Origin: CAZHDI01 sp964531285
GTDB taxonomy: Bacteria; Pseudomonadota; Alphaproteobacteria; JAJFIK01
Direction: 5' to 3'
NCBI GenBank assembly: GCA_964531285.1
Contig: CAZHDI010000001.1
Span: 1-64,000 of the forward strand
Length of the DNA: 64,000 nucleotides
The notes below the pieces were generated by a model, which was not told where the DNA came from, did not search any database, and saw only the letters and a list, made by a program, of their open reading frames with translations. Positions 42,596 through 51,690 of this stretch are shown one piece after another. Both the position numbers and the translations under genes were made by a program. How positions within the stretch are numbered: the stretch's first letter is position 1; each line of letters opens with the position of its first letter.

Positions 42596-42927
42596 ACGTC
42601 CCCCGGAACCTGCTGCCGAGGCCCAGTGCCGCGGCAGCGCGACCGCTGACCGGGTCAGGCTTGCCAGCCGTCCGGCGCACGGTCCATCACCCCATCCCCA
42701 TCGATGGCCGCCCGCGGTATCCGCCTGTGTCTTTGAAGATGCGGTCCGGCGTCTGCGGATCATCGAACCAAACCGCAAGAGATGTTTCGGGGATGACGCC
42801 GCCTGGACGGTCTCCACGCCTCGAACCACACGATTTGGCGCCGCCATTGTGTCTGATTCGGAATGGCACACCACGGAGAACCGGACTCAGCGGGCGCGGA
42901 CGGCCTGCGGCACGCGTCTTCGGCCTC
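42596..42927. other. Region upstream of cckA
   Basis: A 332-base gap between two minus-strand genes that should contain the cckA promoter. One GANTC methylation site (GATTC) lies at 42855-42859. No hairpin, RNA gene or clear CtrA box is seen. Confidence 0.45.
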
Positions 42928-43497
42928 TCAGGCAGCCTCGCGCAAGCCCTGGCCGGCGCGGGCCGGTGCGCGCAGCCGGACCGTCAGGTCGAACCGCGTA
43001 TCGTCGGTGAGCCCGACCATGGCCGGCACCTGAGGCGCCAGCAAGGGCCAGTGCGCATCGAGGAGCCGGGCTCGGGCGGCCCGCAATACCGGATCGCCGC
43101 CGACCAGCAGCATCAGATCGCGCGCCCGGGCATGAGCGGCGATCCCCGCCAGGCCGTTGATCGCGGCCCGTCCGTGTTCGCTGAACAGCGCGTGGCCGGC
43201 CTCGAATACATCGGGTGCGGCGATCGCGGTGGTGCCGTGGCGTCCGCCCTCCTGGCGGGCCCAGATGAACCCCAGGGCACCGAGTTGATCGGCGGCGCTC
43301 TGAACCGCGGGACCCGTCGCGGGATCCGCGCCCTGCGGTCCGATATAGGTGCTTTTTTGCGGTGTCAGCGCGCACACAGCGGCCAGAGGCAGCAATGCCG
43401 CCAGACCGCCCGCGAGGAGGCCGGACCGGTTTGCCGCGCCGTACTGACGACTTGTCGTCGATCGTGCCCGGGGGGCGTCGTGGTTCATGCTCGTCAT
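42928..43497 (-). CDS. Membrane-anchored hypothetical protein, possibly OmpA/MotB-like
   Basis: A 189-residue protein with one hydrophobic anchor at about residues 25-45 (SGLLAGGLAALLPLAAVCAL), so the remaining 140 residues are probably periplasmic. The segment FEAGHALFSEHGRAAINGLAGIAAHARARDLMLLVGG has the spacing of the OmpA/MotB peptidoglycan-binding fold (strand, long helix, strand ending in G), but the binding Asp and Arg are not clearly kept. AAGGTGG precedes ATG 43497. It lies upstream of cckA in the same direction with a 332-base gap. Function unknown. Confidence 0.55.
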   Translation of the reverse strand: MTSMNHDAPRARSTTSRQYGAANRSGLLAGGLAALLPLAAVCALTPQKSTYIGPQGADPATGPAVQSAADQLGALGFIWARQEGGRHGTTAIAAPDVFEAGHALFSEHGRAAINGLAGIAAHARARDLMLLVGGDPVLRAARARLLDAHWPLLAPQVPAMVGLTDDTRFDLTVRLRAPARAGQGLREAA

Positions 43498-43759
43498 GCC
43501 TGCCACCTTGTTCCCCCGCAACAGACCTTCGACGCTAGGTCCAATCCGTTAAGAGAATCCTTAAGCCCCGCCCCTGGGGGTCTTAACCTCCGCATTCGAG
43601 TGCCTATCTGTTGACGGGATCGTGGAGAGCGGCGGCGCGGCGTCTGACGCGCTTGTGATGGCGACCGCAGCGGCGCGCTTCCGGCCCCAGGGCGGCCGGT
43701 GTATGGTCGCGACGATTATGAGTGGCCGTGTTGGCCAGACCACGACCGAGGGAAAATCC

Positions 43760-44605
43760 ATGCGCATTCTTATGACAGCAGCGGCGGCCGTGCTCGCCGT
43801 CGGCCTGACCGCCGGCCCCGGCCTCGCCGTCGACGAGGACCGTCTGAACACGGTTCTCGAAGCCCAGAGCGACGAGCACAAGGCGCGGTACGAGTTCCGC
43901 CACCCGGCCGAGACGATGACCTTTTTCGGCGTCGAGCCGGATATGACCGTGGTGGAAGTGCTGCCCGGCGGCGGCTGGTACTCCAAGATCCTGATGCCAT
44001 ATTTGAGCGACGAAGGCATGCTGATCGGCGCCGGCTACCAGCCGGAGATGTTCAAGTCGTTCTTCCCGAATGTCAGCGAAGAGCGCCTCACCGCCCTTGC
44101 CGAGTTCCCGAACACCTTCCCGGGCCAGGCCGCTGAATTCGATGACGGCGCAACGCCGGTCAAGGGTTATCTCCTTGGCGATGCCCCGGACGACCTGAAG
44201 GGCACCGTGGACATGGTTCTGTTCATCCGCGCCCTGCACAACATGCACCGGGTGTCGCCGGAAAACTATGTGACGCCGGTTCTCGAGGAAACCTACGACC
44301 TGCTCAAGCCGGGCGGCATTGTCGGCATCATTCAGCACCGGGCCGCCGAAGACATGAGCGACGAGTGGGCCAGCGGCAGTGCCGGCTATCTGAAACAGTC
44401 GCGTGTCGTCGAACTGATGGAAGCGGCCGGCTTCGAACTAGTCGAAGCGTCGGACATCAACGCCAACGCGCTCGACACGCCGACCGAAGAAGAAATCGTC
44501 TGGCGCCTGAAGCCGTCGCGCCGCGGCGATGAAGCCAAGCGGGCCGAATATGACGCCATCGGCGAGTCGGACCGGATGACGCTGAAGTTCCGCAAGCCGG
44601 AATAA
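43760..44605 (+). CDS. Exported class I methyltransferase-like protein (COG4798 type)
   Basis: A 281-residue protein with a Sec signal peptide (cleavage near GLAVDE, about residue 25). The mature domain is a predicted methyltransferase of the COG4798 group: VVEVLPGGGWYSKILMPYL is the glycine-rich loop, FIRALHNMHRV and LLKPGGIVGIIQHRA the later strands. GAGGGA precedes ATG 43760. Location in the periplasm is odd for an enzyme needing S-adenosylmethionine, but it is typical of this uncharacterised group. A strong terminator follows directly. Codon use looks native. Confidence 0.8.
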   Translation: MRILMTAAAAVLAVGLTAGPGLAVDEDRLNTVLEAQSDEHKARYEFRHPAETMTFFGVEPDMTVVEVLPGGGWYSKILMPYLSDEGMLIGAGYQPEMFKSFFPNVSEERLTALAEFPNTFPGQAAEFDDGATPVKGYLLGDAPDDLKGTVDMVLFIRALHNMHRVSPENYVTPVLEETYDLLKPGGIVGIIQHRAAEDMSDEWASGSAGYLKQSRVVELMEAAGFELVEASDINANALDTPTEEEIVWRLKPSRRGDEAKRAEYDAIGESDRMTLKFRKPE

Positions 44606-44626
44606 TCCGTCCTGCCATCGATATGG

Positions 44627-44657
44627 AAAACGCCGTCCTTCGGGGCGGCGTTTTTTT
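44627..44657 (+). terminator. Rho-independent terminator
   Basis: AACGCCGTCC and GGGCGGCGTT pair (one G-T wobble) around a TTCG tetraloop, followed by seven T. It ends the exported methyltransferase gene. Confidence 0.9.
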
Positions 44658-44719
44658 GCGTGTCGGCGAACACGTCTCCTTGGCAACACGATGCACCAAG
44701 GGACGCCTTCCATCCGCAT

Positions 44720-44872
44720 ACGTCATTCCCGCGAAAGCGGGGACCCAGGGCCGCAAGANNNNNNNNNNNNNNNNNNNNNNNNNNNNNNNNNNNNNNNNNN
44801 NNNNNNNNNNNNNNNNNNNNNNNNNNNNNNNNNNNNNNNNNNNNNNNNNNNNNNNNNNCCAGGGCCGCAAGA
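44720..44872. repeat. Palindromic intergenic repeat interrupted by an assembly gap
   Basis: CGTCATTCCCGCGAAAGCGG, followed by GGACCCAGGGCCGCAAGA, runs into the N block; CCAGGGCCGCAAGA recurs directly after it. The CCCGCGAAAGCGGG core is a hairpin common in dispersed proteobacterial intergenic repeats. The duplicated flank suggests a repeat array collapsed at the gap. Confidence 0.65.
44759..44858. other. Assembly gap (100 N)
   Basis: Exactly 100 N, the conventional placeholder for a scaffold join of unknown length. The sequence CCAGGGCCGCAAGA borders it on both sides. Confidence 0.98.
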
Positions 44873-45023
44873 CATTGACCCTACTGACGCAGTGAACCTC
44901 CGACGCCTTGCCCCGTATCTCAATATGAGCGGCGCAATGAATGACCGCCTTGTTCCCACCGCGCCGCCTGTCCGACCGATGACAGTCTATGCCGGAACCG
45001 GGCCCAGGACCGATCATGACAAC

Positions 45024-45056
45024 GGCAAAAGGCGGACTCGACGGCCCGCCTTTGCC
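45024..45056 (-). terminator. Hairpin terminator after dksA
   Basis: On the minus strand GGCAAAGGCGG pairs with CCGCCTTTTGCC around a ten-base loop, with the T run inside the descending arm. It lies 26 bases beyond the dksA stop codon. Confidence 0.6.
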
Positions 45057-45081
45057 CATCGGTCAGCCTTCCGGGTCTCGC

Positions 45082-45522
45082 TCAATCGTCGCGATAGACT
45101 TTTTCGCGGCGCTCGTGACGCTCCTGGGCCTCAAGGCTCAAGGTCGCCGTCGGGCGCGCCTCCAGGCGTTTCAGCGTGATCGGATCGCCGGTCTCCTCGC
45201 AGAATCCGTAGGAGCCGTCCTCGATCCGCCGCAGCGCGCTGTCGATCTTGGAGATCAGCTTGCGCTGGCGGTCCCGTGTCCGCAGTTCCAGCGCCCGGTC
45301 GGTTTCCGACGAGGCCCGGTCCACAAGATCGGGATGCTGATTGTGGGCGACCTGCAAATTCTGCAGGGTTTCCTTGCTGCCGCGCAGAATGTCGTCCTTC
45401 CAGGACATCAGCTTCTGGCGGAAATATTCACGCTGCCGCTCATTCATGAACGGCTCGTCGTCGGTGGGAACATACCCGTCCGGCAGTTCGACCGTCACGA
45501 CCCGACCTCCATCACCTGCCAT
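45082..45522 (-). CDS. dksA: RNA polymerase-binding transcription factor DksA
   Basis: A 146-residue DksA. It has the PFMNERQREYFRQKLMSWKDDIL start of the coiled coil, the coiled-coil tip with DRASSETDRALELRTRDRQ (the conserved Asp/Ala acidic tip), and a C-terminal globular part GFCEETGDPI...LEARPTATLSLEAQE. Only one of the four zinc-finger cysteines remains, the usual alphaproteobacterial form. DksA binds the RNA polymerase secondary channel and, with ppGpp, controls rRNA and stress genes. The start is uncertain: ATG 45522 or GTG 45531 fit known lengths, although the frame is open to 45759. Confidence 0.9.
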   Translation of the reverse strand: MAGDGGRVVTVELPDGYVPTDDEPFMNERQREYFRQKLMSWKDDILRGSKETLQNLQVAHNQHPDLVDRASSETDRALELRTRDRQRKLISKIDSALRRIEDGSYGFCEETGDPITLKRLEARPTATLSLEAQERHERREKVYRDD

Positions 45523-45895
45523 GTACCGCACCCCCGGTTGCCTCCCCGCTAGACCATTGACGTCTCCCGGGTTCGGCGCGCCGGGAGTATATGGATGAGC
45601 CCCCATGGCATCAATGCGTACATGGGGATGAATCATTACGCATTTGGGCTTATTCGGCCGATGGAGCCGCAAACCGGCCAGCTTGCGCGTTAATCGTGCC
45701 GGCACGCGGCAAACACACACCCTCGCGTGTGCCGCACCGGTGCTGAGCATCATCCACAAGCCCGCTTACCATCACGTTTAAGCATGTCCGTCCCGGCGGC
45801 TGAGGCCCCTTGGTTGCGTCAGGGCTGACGGCGGACGCGCCATGGCGTAGCGTGCGGCTCAGCGAGGGCGATGGGCTTCAGGGGAGCGCGCGATC
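45523..45895. other. Divergent region dksA / lysozyme-like gene
   Basis: A 373-base region. Two stretches near 45610-45660 and 45750-45785 are AT-richer and may hold the promoters. No RNA gene or strong hairpin was identified. Confidence 0.4.
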
Positions 45896-46678
45896 ATGGC
45901 CAACACCATCACACCGGACGGGCTCGCGTTGATCCGCGACTTCGAATGGGTCGGCGAGACATCCCGCCAGCAGGCCGACGGGGCCTGGGTCGTCGGCTAT
46001 GGCCATACCGAGGGCGTCGGGCAGGACACGACGGTCCCCCGCGACGCCGCGGACAGGCTCCTGACTGAGGATCTTGCGGCCATCGAGGCGGCCGTGGCGC
46101 CGCTGATCGGCGTGCCGGTCAATGATAATGAGTACAGCGCGATCATCTCGCTGGTGTTCAATATCGGGGTGCCGGCCTTCAAAAAGTCGCTCCTGCGCAA
46201 GCATCTGAACAACGGACGCCGGCTGGAGGCCGCCGAGGCCTTCATGTGGTGGAACCGGGTGATGGTCGAGGGCGAGTTGCGGGTGGTCGAAGGCCTGACC
46301 GAGCGCCGGGGCGCGGAAATCGCGCTGTTTTTGACCCCGCCCGTGCCGGTGCGTGCGGACGAGACCTCCGCCGCGGGCCTCCATCAAAGCACGCGCATCC
46401 GGCCGCCCCGCGAGATGCCGGCCCGCAAGCCGCTCAGCCAAAGCCGGACCATGCGCGGCGTCATTGTCGCGGCTCTGGCCGGCGCGGTCACCTTTCTGGA
46501 GAACATCGCGCTGGTTCTCGAGCTCGTGGATTCCCGCAATCCGATCGTGCGCGACATCTTCACGTTCTTTGCCGAATTGCCCCAGTGGGTCTATCTGGCC
46601 GCCGCCGGGCTAATGGTGCTTGCCAGCCTTTATATCGCCTATGCGCGCATCGACGACTGGCGCAAGGGCCGGCGCTGA
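45896..46678 (+). CDS. GH24 lysozyme-like protein with C-terminal membrane spans
   Basis: A 260-residue protein. Residues 1-150 follow the T4-type lysozyme fold: GLALIRDFE with the catalytic Glu17, GYGHT, and NEYSAIISLVFNIG. Using the conserved GYGH as anchor, the T4 triad Glu11-Asp20-Thr26 maps with exact spacing to Glu17-Gln26-Val32, so only the Glu remains. After a linker, two hydrophobic segments (about residues 183-206 and 230-250) suggest membrane anchoring, unlike ordinary endolysins. No phage genes surround it, and there is no N-terminal signal, so topology is unclear. It may be a domesticated, altered muramidase. Confidence 0.75.
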   Translation: MANTITPDGLALIRDFEWVGETSRQQADGAWVVGYGHTEGVGQDTTVPRDAADRLLTEDLAAIEAAVAPLIGVPVNDNEYSAIISLVFNIGVPAFKKSLLRKHLNNGRRLEAAEAFMWWNRVMVEGELRVVEGLTERRGAEIALFLTPPVPVRADETSAAGLHQSTRIRPPREMPARKPLSQSRTMRGVIVAALAGAVTFLENIALVLELVDSRNPIVRDIFTFFAELPQWVYLAAAGLMVLASLYIAYARIDDWRKGRR

Positions 46679-46754
46679 GACCGCGCCTTGCACGCCTGAC
46701 GCGCCATCACTAGGCTGGCCACTGACAGATTGTGAGCCGGGGAGTGCCAATACA

Positions 46755-47600
46755 ATGCAGTTTCAAGGGACGGAGTCCTATGTCGCCACGGAGGATCTGC
46801 GGATCGCGGTCAATGCCGCCATCACGCTGGAACGTCCGCTTCTGATCAAAGGTGAGCCGGGGACCGGCAAGACCGTGCTGGCTCACGAGGTCGCGCGCGG
46901 CCTGGGCTGCCCGCTGATCGAATGGCACATCAAATCGACCACCAAAGCCCAGCAGGGCCTTTACGAATACGATGCCGTCTCGCGTCTGCGGGACTCCCAG
47001 CTTGGCGATGAGCGCGTCAAGGACATCGGCAACTACATCAAGAAGGGCAAGCTGTGGGAGGCGTTCAATCATCCCATCCGCCCGGTCCTCTTGATCGACG
47101 AGATCGACAAGGCCGATATCGAGTTCCCGAACGATCTGCTGCTGGAACTCGACCGCATGCAGTTTTTCGTCTACGAAACCGGCGAAACGGTGAAGGCGGA
47201 GCAACGCCCCATCGTCATGATCACGTCGAACAATGAAAAGGAATTGCCCGACGCGTTCCTGCGCCGGTGCTTCTTCCATTACATCGCCTTCCCCGACGAT
47301 CAGACCATGCGTCAGATCATCAATGTTCATTATCCGGGCCTCAAGGAAGAGCTGATCGCCGCCGCGCTCAACACCTTCTATGACATCCGGAATGTCCCGG
47401 GACTGAAGAAAAAACCGTCGACCTCGGAGCTTCTCGACTGGCTCAAGCTGTTGATGGTCGAGGACATCGACCCGGCGCTCCTGCGCGAGAAGGACCCGAA
47501 CAAACTGATCCCGCCGCTCCATGGCGCGCTCCTGAAAAACGAACAGGATGTGCATCTGTTCGAGCGGCTCGCCTTCCTCGCGCGCCGGGACGGCAACTAG
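46755..47600 (+). CDS. MoxR-family AAA+ ATPase
   Basis: A 281-residue AAA+ ATPase. Walker A is GEPGTGKT, Walker B LLIDEIDKAD, sensor 1 ITSNNEKELPDAFLRRCFFHYIAFP. It matches the MoxR subgroup encoded next to CoxE-type VWA proteins, which act as chaperones in cofactor insertion or complex maturation. Translation starts at ATG 46755 with GGGGAG upstream. The VWA gene begins 9 bases after its stop, so the two form an operon. The client complex is not encoded beside them. Confidence 0.93.
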   Translation: MQFQGTESYVATEDLRIAVNAAITLERPLLIKGEPGTGKTVLAHEVARGLGCPLIEWHIKSTTKAQQGLYEYDAVSRLRDSQLGDERVKDIGNYIKKGKLWEAFNHPIRPVLLIDEIDKADIEFPNDLLLELDRMQFFVYETGETVKAEQRPIVMITSNNEKELPDAFLRRCFFHYIAFPDDQTMRQIINVHYPGLKEELIAAALNTFYDIRNVPGLKKKPSTSELLDWLKLLMVEDIDPALLREKDPNKLIPPLHGALLKNEQDVHLFERLAFLARRDGN

Positions 47601-47609
47601 GCAAAACCC

Positions 47610-48782
47610 ATGTTCCTCAATTTTTTCCATGAGTTGAGGCGGGCCAATATTCCCGTCTCGTTGAAGGAATATCTCCTTCTGCTCGAAGCCATGCAGGCCG
47701 ATCTCGCCAATCAGCGGGTGCAGGATTTTTATTACCTGTCGCGCGCCGCACTGGTGAAGGACGAACGCTATCTCGACCGCTTCGATCAGGTGTTCTCCCA
47801 TATCTTCAAGGGCCTCGAATATCTCGACGAGTTCATGGGGACCGACATCCCGGAGGACTGGCTGCGGGCCCTGTCCGAGAAATTCCTCACCGACGAGGAG
47901 AAGGCCGAGATCGAGGCCATGGGCGGTTGGGAAAAGCTCATGGAGACCCTCAAGCAGCGCCTTGAGGAGCAGGACGAGCGCCATGAAGGCGGCAACCGGT
48001 GGATCGGCACCGGCGGCACCTCGCCTTTCGGCAATTCCGGTTACAACCCGGAAGGCGTGCAGATCGGCGGCGACGGCAAACAAGGCCGCGCGGTGAAAGT
48101 CTGGGAACGGCGGGATTACAAGAATCTCGACGACTCCGTGGAGCTGGGCACACGGAACATCAAGGTCGCGCTGCGCCGGCTGCGCCGCTTCGCCCGGGAC
48201 GGCGCGGATATGGAACTCGATCTCGACGAGACCATCCGCTCGACCGCGCATAAGGGCTATCTGGATATCGTCGAGGTGCCCGAGCGGCACAACACCATCA
48301 AGGTGCTCTTGTTCTTCGATGTGGGCGGATCCATGGACGCCCATATCCGTCTGTGCGAAGAACTGTTCTCCGCCGCGCGGTCGGAATTCAAGCACATGGA
48401 TTTCTATTATTTCCACAACTGCCTTTATGAAGGCGTGTGGAAGGATAACAAACGCCGGCATACGGAGGTCATCTCGACCTGGGATGTGCTGCACACCTAT
48501 CCGGCCGACTACAAGATCATCATCATCGGGGACGCGACCATGAGCCCCTATGAGATCACCTATCCGGGCGGCTCGGTCGAGCACTGGAACGAGGAAGCGG
48601 GCGCGGTCTGGCTCAAGCGGCTGTTCGATATCTATGAAAGCTGCGTCTGGCTCAATCCGGTGCCGGAGCGCCATTGGGATTACACGCCCTCGATCCAGCT
48701 TGTCCGTCAACTGATCGAAGACCGGATGTTCCCGCTGACCCTCGACGGCCTCGACCAGGCCATGCGCGAACTGAATAAATAA
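47610..48782 (+). CDS. CoxE-type VWA domain protein
   Basis: A 390-residue protein with an N-terminal helical part (MFLNFFHELRRANIPVSLKEYL), a disordered middle with GTGGTSPFGNSGYNPEG, and a C-terminal von Willebrand A fold. The MIDAS metal site is DVGGSMDAH, a known variant of DxSxS. It works with the MoxR ATPase encoded 9 bases upstream. The pair is widespread in Alphaproteobacteria outside CO-dehydrogenase loci, and its client is unknown. It converges with the alpha/alpha-barrel gene. Confidence 0.92.
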   Translation: MFLNFFHELRRANIPVSLKEYLLLLEAMQADLANQRVQDFYYLSRAALVKDERYLDRFDQVFSHIFKGLEYLDEFMGTDIPEDWLRALSEKFLTDEEKAEIEAMGGWEKLMETLKQRLEEQDERHEGGNRWIGTGGTSPFGNSGYNPEGVQIGGDGKQGRAVKVWERRDYKNLDDSVELGTRNIKVALRRLRRFARDGADMELDLDETIRSTAHKGYLDIVEVPERHNTIKVLLFFDVGGSMDAHIRLCEELFSAARSEFKHMDFYYFHNCLYEGVWKDNKRRHTEVISTWDVLHTYPADYKIIIIGDATMSPYEITYPGGSVEHWNEEAGAVWLKRLFDIYESCVWLNPVPERHWDYTPSIQLVRQLIEDRMFPLTLDGLDQAMRELNK

Positions 48783-48831
48783 CCCTGGCCGTCACGCCCC
48801 CATGCCGGGACGTGACGGGCCGCCTCCCGCT

Positions 48832-49776
48832 TCATGGCAGGTCGATCACCTCGCCGCGCTTGGGCGCCTCCTCCAGACGGCCAAAGGCTTTGAGCGCGGT
48901 CAGCACCTTGACCGTCAGCACGCCGCACCATTCGGCCCGCGCCACGGCCCAGCTGTCTTCATACTGGCCCCACTCCCAAAACGGCGCCCAGGACCCGTCT
49001 GCTTGCTGATGGACGATCTCGTAATCGAGATTGCGCGCCACCGCCTGGGCCAGCGTCGGATACAGCGGATCGTCAGCATCCGGGACCGCCCAATAGGGCC
49101 GCAACCCATAACTCGCCCAGCCGGCCTCATCGGCGGCGACGACCTTGGGCGCTTCTTCCCTCAGCATACCCAGAATATCGCCGCGGAACGGCTCGCCGAT
49201 CACCCGCGCCAGGCGCTGCCAGCACAAAAAGGCGTGCATGTCGCAAGGGCTGGTCATGACCGCCAAGGCCGCATGAGCCTTACCCGTCAGGGCCTCGAGC
49301 GCACCGGACGGCACCTGATCCTTGTACTGCAGCAGGATCGCCAGACAGTCCGCATTCGGATTGGCCCAATCGGCGAGGGGCCGGTCCTTCCAGACCGACT
49401 GGGTCCACCAGGGCGCGCGCGGCACCACATCCACTTCGACCGGCACGGCCAGCCAGGACAAATCCTCTTTGTCCAGCATGGCCAGAAGATAGGCGACCCC
49501 GCGCTGGACGACCGGATGATCGCCGGGCGCCCCGGCCTCGATCAGATAATGAAAGGCTTCCGCCGTGGCCATCACGGACGAATTGTGCAGCCGGAAATCA
49601 GGCTCCAGAGACCGGCCGAACCCGCCATCCTCGTTCTGATAGGCCGCGACCGCCTCGATAAGCGGTGCGCCCGGCGCGCCCTCGAACCGCAACGCGAACA
49701 GGGCGCGGTCGACGGGGCGGGCATGGGCGTCAAGAAAGGCGCGGGCCCGCGCGAATGCCTCGGCGTTCAGTTTCAT
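48832..49776 (-). CDS. Terpene-cyclase/prenyltransferase-fold hypothetical protein
   Basis: A 314-residue soluble protein built of repeated helix pairs. QW-like motifs such as YQNEDGGFGRSLEPD and QQADGSWAPFWEWGQYEDSW resemble the alpha/alpha-barrel repeats of squalene-hopene cyclase and prenyltransferase beta subunits. No DxDD cyclase motif and no prenyltransferase zinc ligands are evident, so catalysis of those reactions is unlikely. GGAGG precedes ATG 49776. Its 3' end faces the VWA gene. Function unknown. Confidence 0.7.
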   Translation of the reverse strand: MKLNAEAFARARAFLDAHARPVDRALFALRFEGAPGAPLIEAVAAYQNEDGGFGRSLEPDFRLHNSSVMATAEAFHYLIEAGAPGDHPVVQRGVAYLLAMLDKEDLSWLAVPVEVDVVPRAPWWTQSVWKDRPLADWANPNADCLAILLQYKDQVPSGALEALTGKAHAALAVMTSPCDMHAFLCWQRLARVIGEPFRGDILGMLREEAPKVVAADEAGWASYGLRPYWAVPDADDPLYPTLAQAVARNLDYEIVHQQADGSWAPFWEWGQYEDSWAVARAEWCGVLTVKVLTALKAFGRLEEAPKRGEVIDLP

Positions 49777-49883
49777 CAGGAGCCTCCACCATGATTGTTC
49801 GCTTTTTGTTCTAGGCTCCGACCGAGGTGTCGGTCAAGGACAAATATCCTAATGGCGGGATGGCGGGACCGGCGCGGGGCGGG

Positions 49884-50504
49884 TCAGACCGGCACCGCGC
49901 TGCCGCGATAGTTGAAGCCGGAAAACCGCGGGACCTTCGGCAGATAGCCGGTTTCCAGCGCATCGACGCGGAAGCCGCCCGAGCCGATCAGCCGGTCGAT
50001 GGGGCGGTTGAGATGACAGCCGCCGCCGATGACGCCCCAGATCGGATTCAGCCGGCCCTGCCATTTGCGCACGCCGGCGTCCGGCGCCTCGCCATGCTCC
50101 GAGAACAGCAGGCGCCCGCCCGGCTTGAGCACCCGGCGCATCTGGCCCAGAGCGGCCAGCGCATCGGGGATGGTGCACAGGGTGTAGGTCAGCACCACGG
50201 TATCGACCGCATTGTCGTCGAGGGGGATCTCCTCGCCCGGCAGATCGATGAAGGACAGCGGCACAAGGCACTCGTCGGCGCGCTTGCGCGCTTTGATCCG
50301 CATGCCTTCGGAGGGTTCCAGGCCGATCACTTCGCTGACCTTGGCCGGGTCATAAAATGCCAGATTGAGGCCCGATCCGAGGCCCACCTCCAGCACCCGC
50401 CCCTCGGCCTGGGGCACGATCGCGGCGCGCTGTTTCATGATCACGCCGGCGCCGCAACTCTTCTCGATCAAGGACGGCAGAATATAGCGCTCATACAAAC
50501 CCAT
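49884..50504 (-). CDS. Class I SAM-dependent methyltransferase
   Basis: A 206-residue methyltransferase of the Methyltransf_11 type. The SAM loop is VLEVGLGSGLNLAFYD, the acidic residue at the end of beta2 is in IGLEPSEGM, and LSFIDLPGEEIPLDD, VVLTYTLCTIPD and LKPGGRLLFSEHGE follow. The last third carries the group's WQGRLNPIWGVIGGGCHLNR segment, typical of a family common in proteobacteria and possibly acting on small hydrophobic substrates. GGGGAGACG precedes ATG 50504. Substrate unknown. Confidence 0.88.
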   Translation of the reverse strand: MGLYERYILPSLIEKSCGAGVIMKQRAAIVPQAEGRVLEVGLGSGLNLAFYDPAKVSEVIGLEPSEGMRIKARKRADECLVPLSFIDLPGEEIPLDDNAVDTVVLTYTLCTIPDALAALGQMRRVLKPGGRLLFSEHGEAPDAGVRKWQGRLNPIWGVIGGGCHLNRPIDRLIGSGGFRVDALETGYLPKVPRFSGFNYRGSAVPV

Positions 50505-50612
50505 GGCTCGTCTCCCCGGCTCCACCCGGCGCGGACCCGCGCGCCAACCGGGGGAAGCATAACCCGTGGCGGCCGGCGTCGGCCAGCGGCGGGCATGGAC
50601 GGGCCCGCCCCT

Positions 50613-51671
50613 CTAGCGCCGGGGGGCTTCGGCCGGTTCGGGCGCGGGGCCGCTTTGGCTCGCGGGCGCCGCGTCGCTGCCCGTAGCCCCGCCGATCAGA
50701 CGGCTCGCGAAGCGATCGAGAACCGGCAGACCGAAGGCCAGGGTGATGCTGACCGCGAGACCGAGCAGGGCCTTGCCCAGATCCCTGGCCGCCAGCAACA
50801 GGGCCTGAAGCATCGTACGCTGATTGTTGAGCATAAAGGTCAGCGCGATTTCACGGCCCGCCAGCAGCCCCAGGAACACCCACGTCGTCGACATGGGCAT
50901 GTTCGACAGTTCCTTGAAGTACAGCAGGATTAAGCCGAAAAGCAGGTCGATGATCGTGGCGGACCGGATGTCGGCGGTGTTCGTCTTTTCCGTGACGATC
51001 GCCTGTATCTCGCCGCCGCGCCGGGCGAAAATGATCGCATGCAGCAGCAGCATGAGAATGACCGAGAAGATCAGCAATTCGACGCTCAACTCGCGCGGCA
51101 GATAGACGAAAATATTCGCCAGATCCTGGACCAGCCACTGGCTCCACAGGAACCCGGTGGACATCCACTGAAAGACCACCCAGTACCAGCCGGGCTTGGA
51201 TCCCTGCGTATTCAAGAAGCGCTGTTCGATCAGCCGTGAGACGATCACATAAAGCACGAGCCCGACCACAATGGCCACGCCATAGCCCATGATCGACTTC
51301 GTCAGCACCGCCTGCATATTGGTCGGCGCGAACACGGTCAGCACCAGGAAGGTCGTTGAGACCGGGATGCCGAAGCGGGTCAGCAGCAGGATGAAAATGG
51401 GCGGAACGGCGTGGATCCAGGAAATGCCGCCTTCGGGTTCGGGAAATTTCTCCAGGCGGCCGTAGGCGATGTCGCCGTAATTGACGTACCAGCCATAGAC
51501 CATCACCGCGACCAGGATCGACGAGGCATAAGCCCACAGGATCCACCATGGGCGGTGAGAGTTGGAACTCAAAAACGTGCCGAGGGTCTGAATGGCATCG
51601 TTGGCCACGATGGAATAGGCGGCGAACATGAAGCCGACGAACATGAAGATTTCAGGCAACCCGATGACCAT
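50613..51671 (-). CDS. PiT-like inorganic phosphate permease
   Basis: A 352-residue polytopic protein with about nine or ten spans. Two inverted-repeat signatures of the PiT family are visible in modified form: AAYSIVANDAIQTLGTFL (family GxNDxANAxG) and IPVSTTFLVLTVF (family PVSTT), with a second MSTTWVFLGLLAGRE near the C-terminus. It should carry phosphate with H+ or Na+. A 19-base gap separates it from the upstream pstS stop codon, so they are cotranscribed. The C-terminal 30 residues are Pro/Ala-rich. Confidence 0.75.
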   Translation of the reverse strand: MVIGLPEIFMFVGFMFAAYSIVANDAIQTLGTFLSSNSHRPWWILWAYASSILVAVMVYGWYVNYGDIAYGRLEKFPEPEGGISWIHAVPPIFILLLTRFGIPVSTTFLVLTVFAPTNMQAVLTKSIMGYGVAIVVGLVLYVIVSRLIEQRFLNTQGSKPGWYWVVFQWMSTGFLWSQWLVQDLANIFVYLPRELSVELLIFSVILMLLLHAIIFARRGGEIQAIVTEKTNTADIRSATIIDLLFGLILLYFKELSNMPMSTTWVFLGLLAGREIALTFMLNNQRTMLQALLLAARDLGKALLGLAVSITLAFGLPVLDRFASRLIGGATGSDAAPASQSGPAPEPAEAPRR

Positions 51672-51690
51672 CGCCCCCGCCCCTTCCGTA

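Noticed and set aside
43549..43564. Possible CtrA site (TTAA pair around a GANTC)
   Set aside because: The two TTAA half-sites are eight bases apart instead of seven, and it was found by looking in one place only.
46710..48710. 666-codon frame antisense to the MoxR/VWA operon
   Set aside because: It is a by-product of high GC content and codon bias in the two well-supported genes on the other strand.
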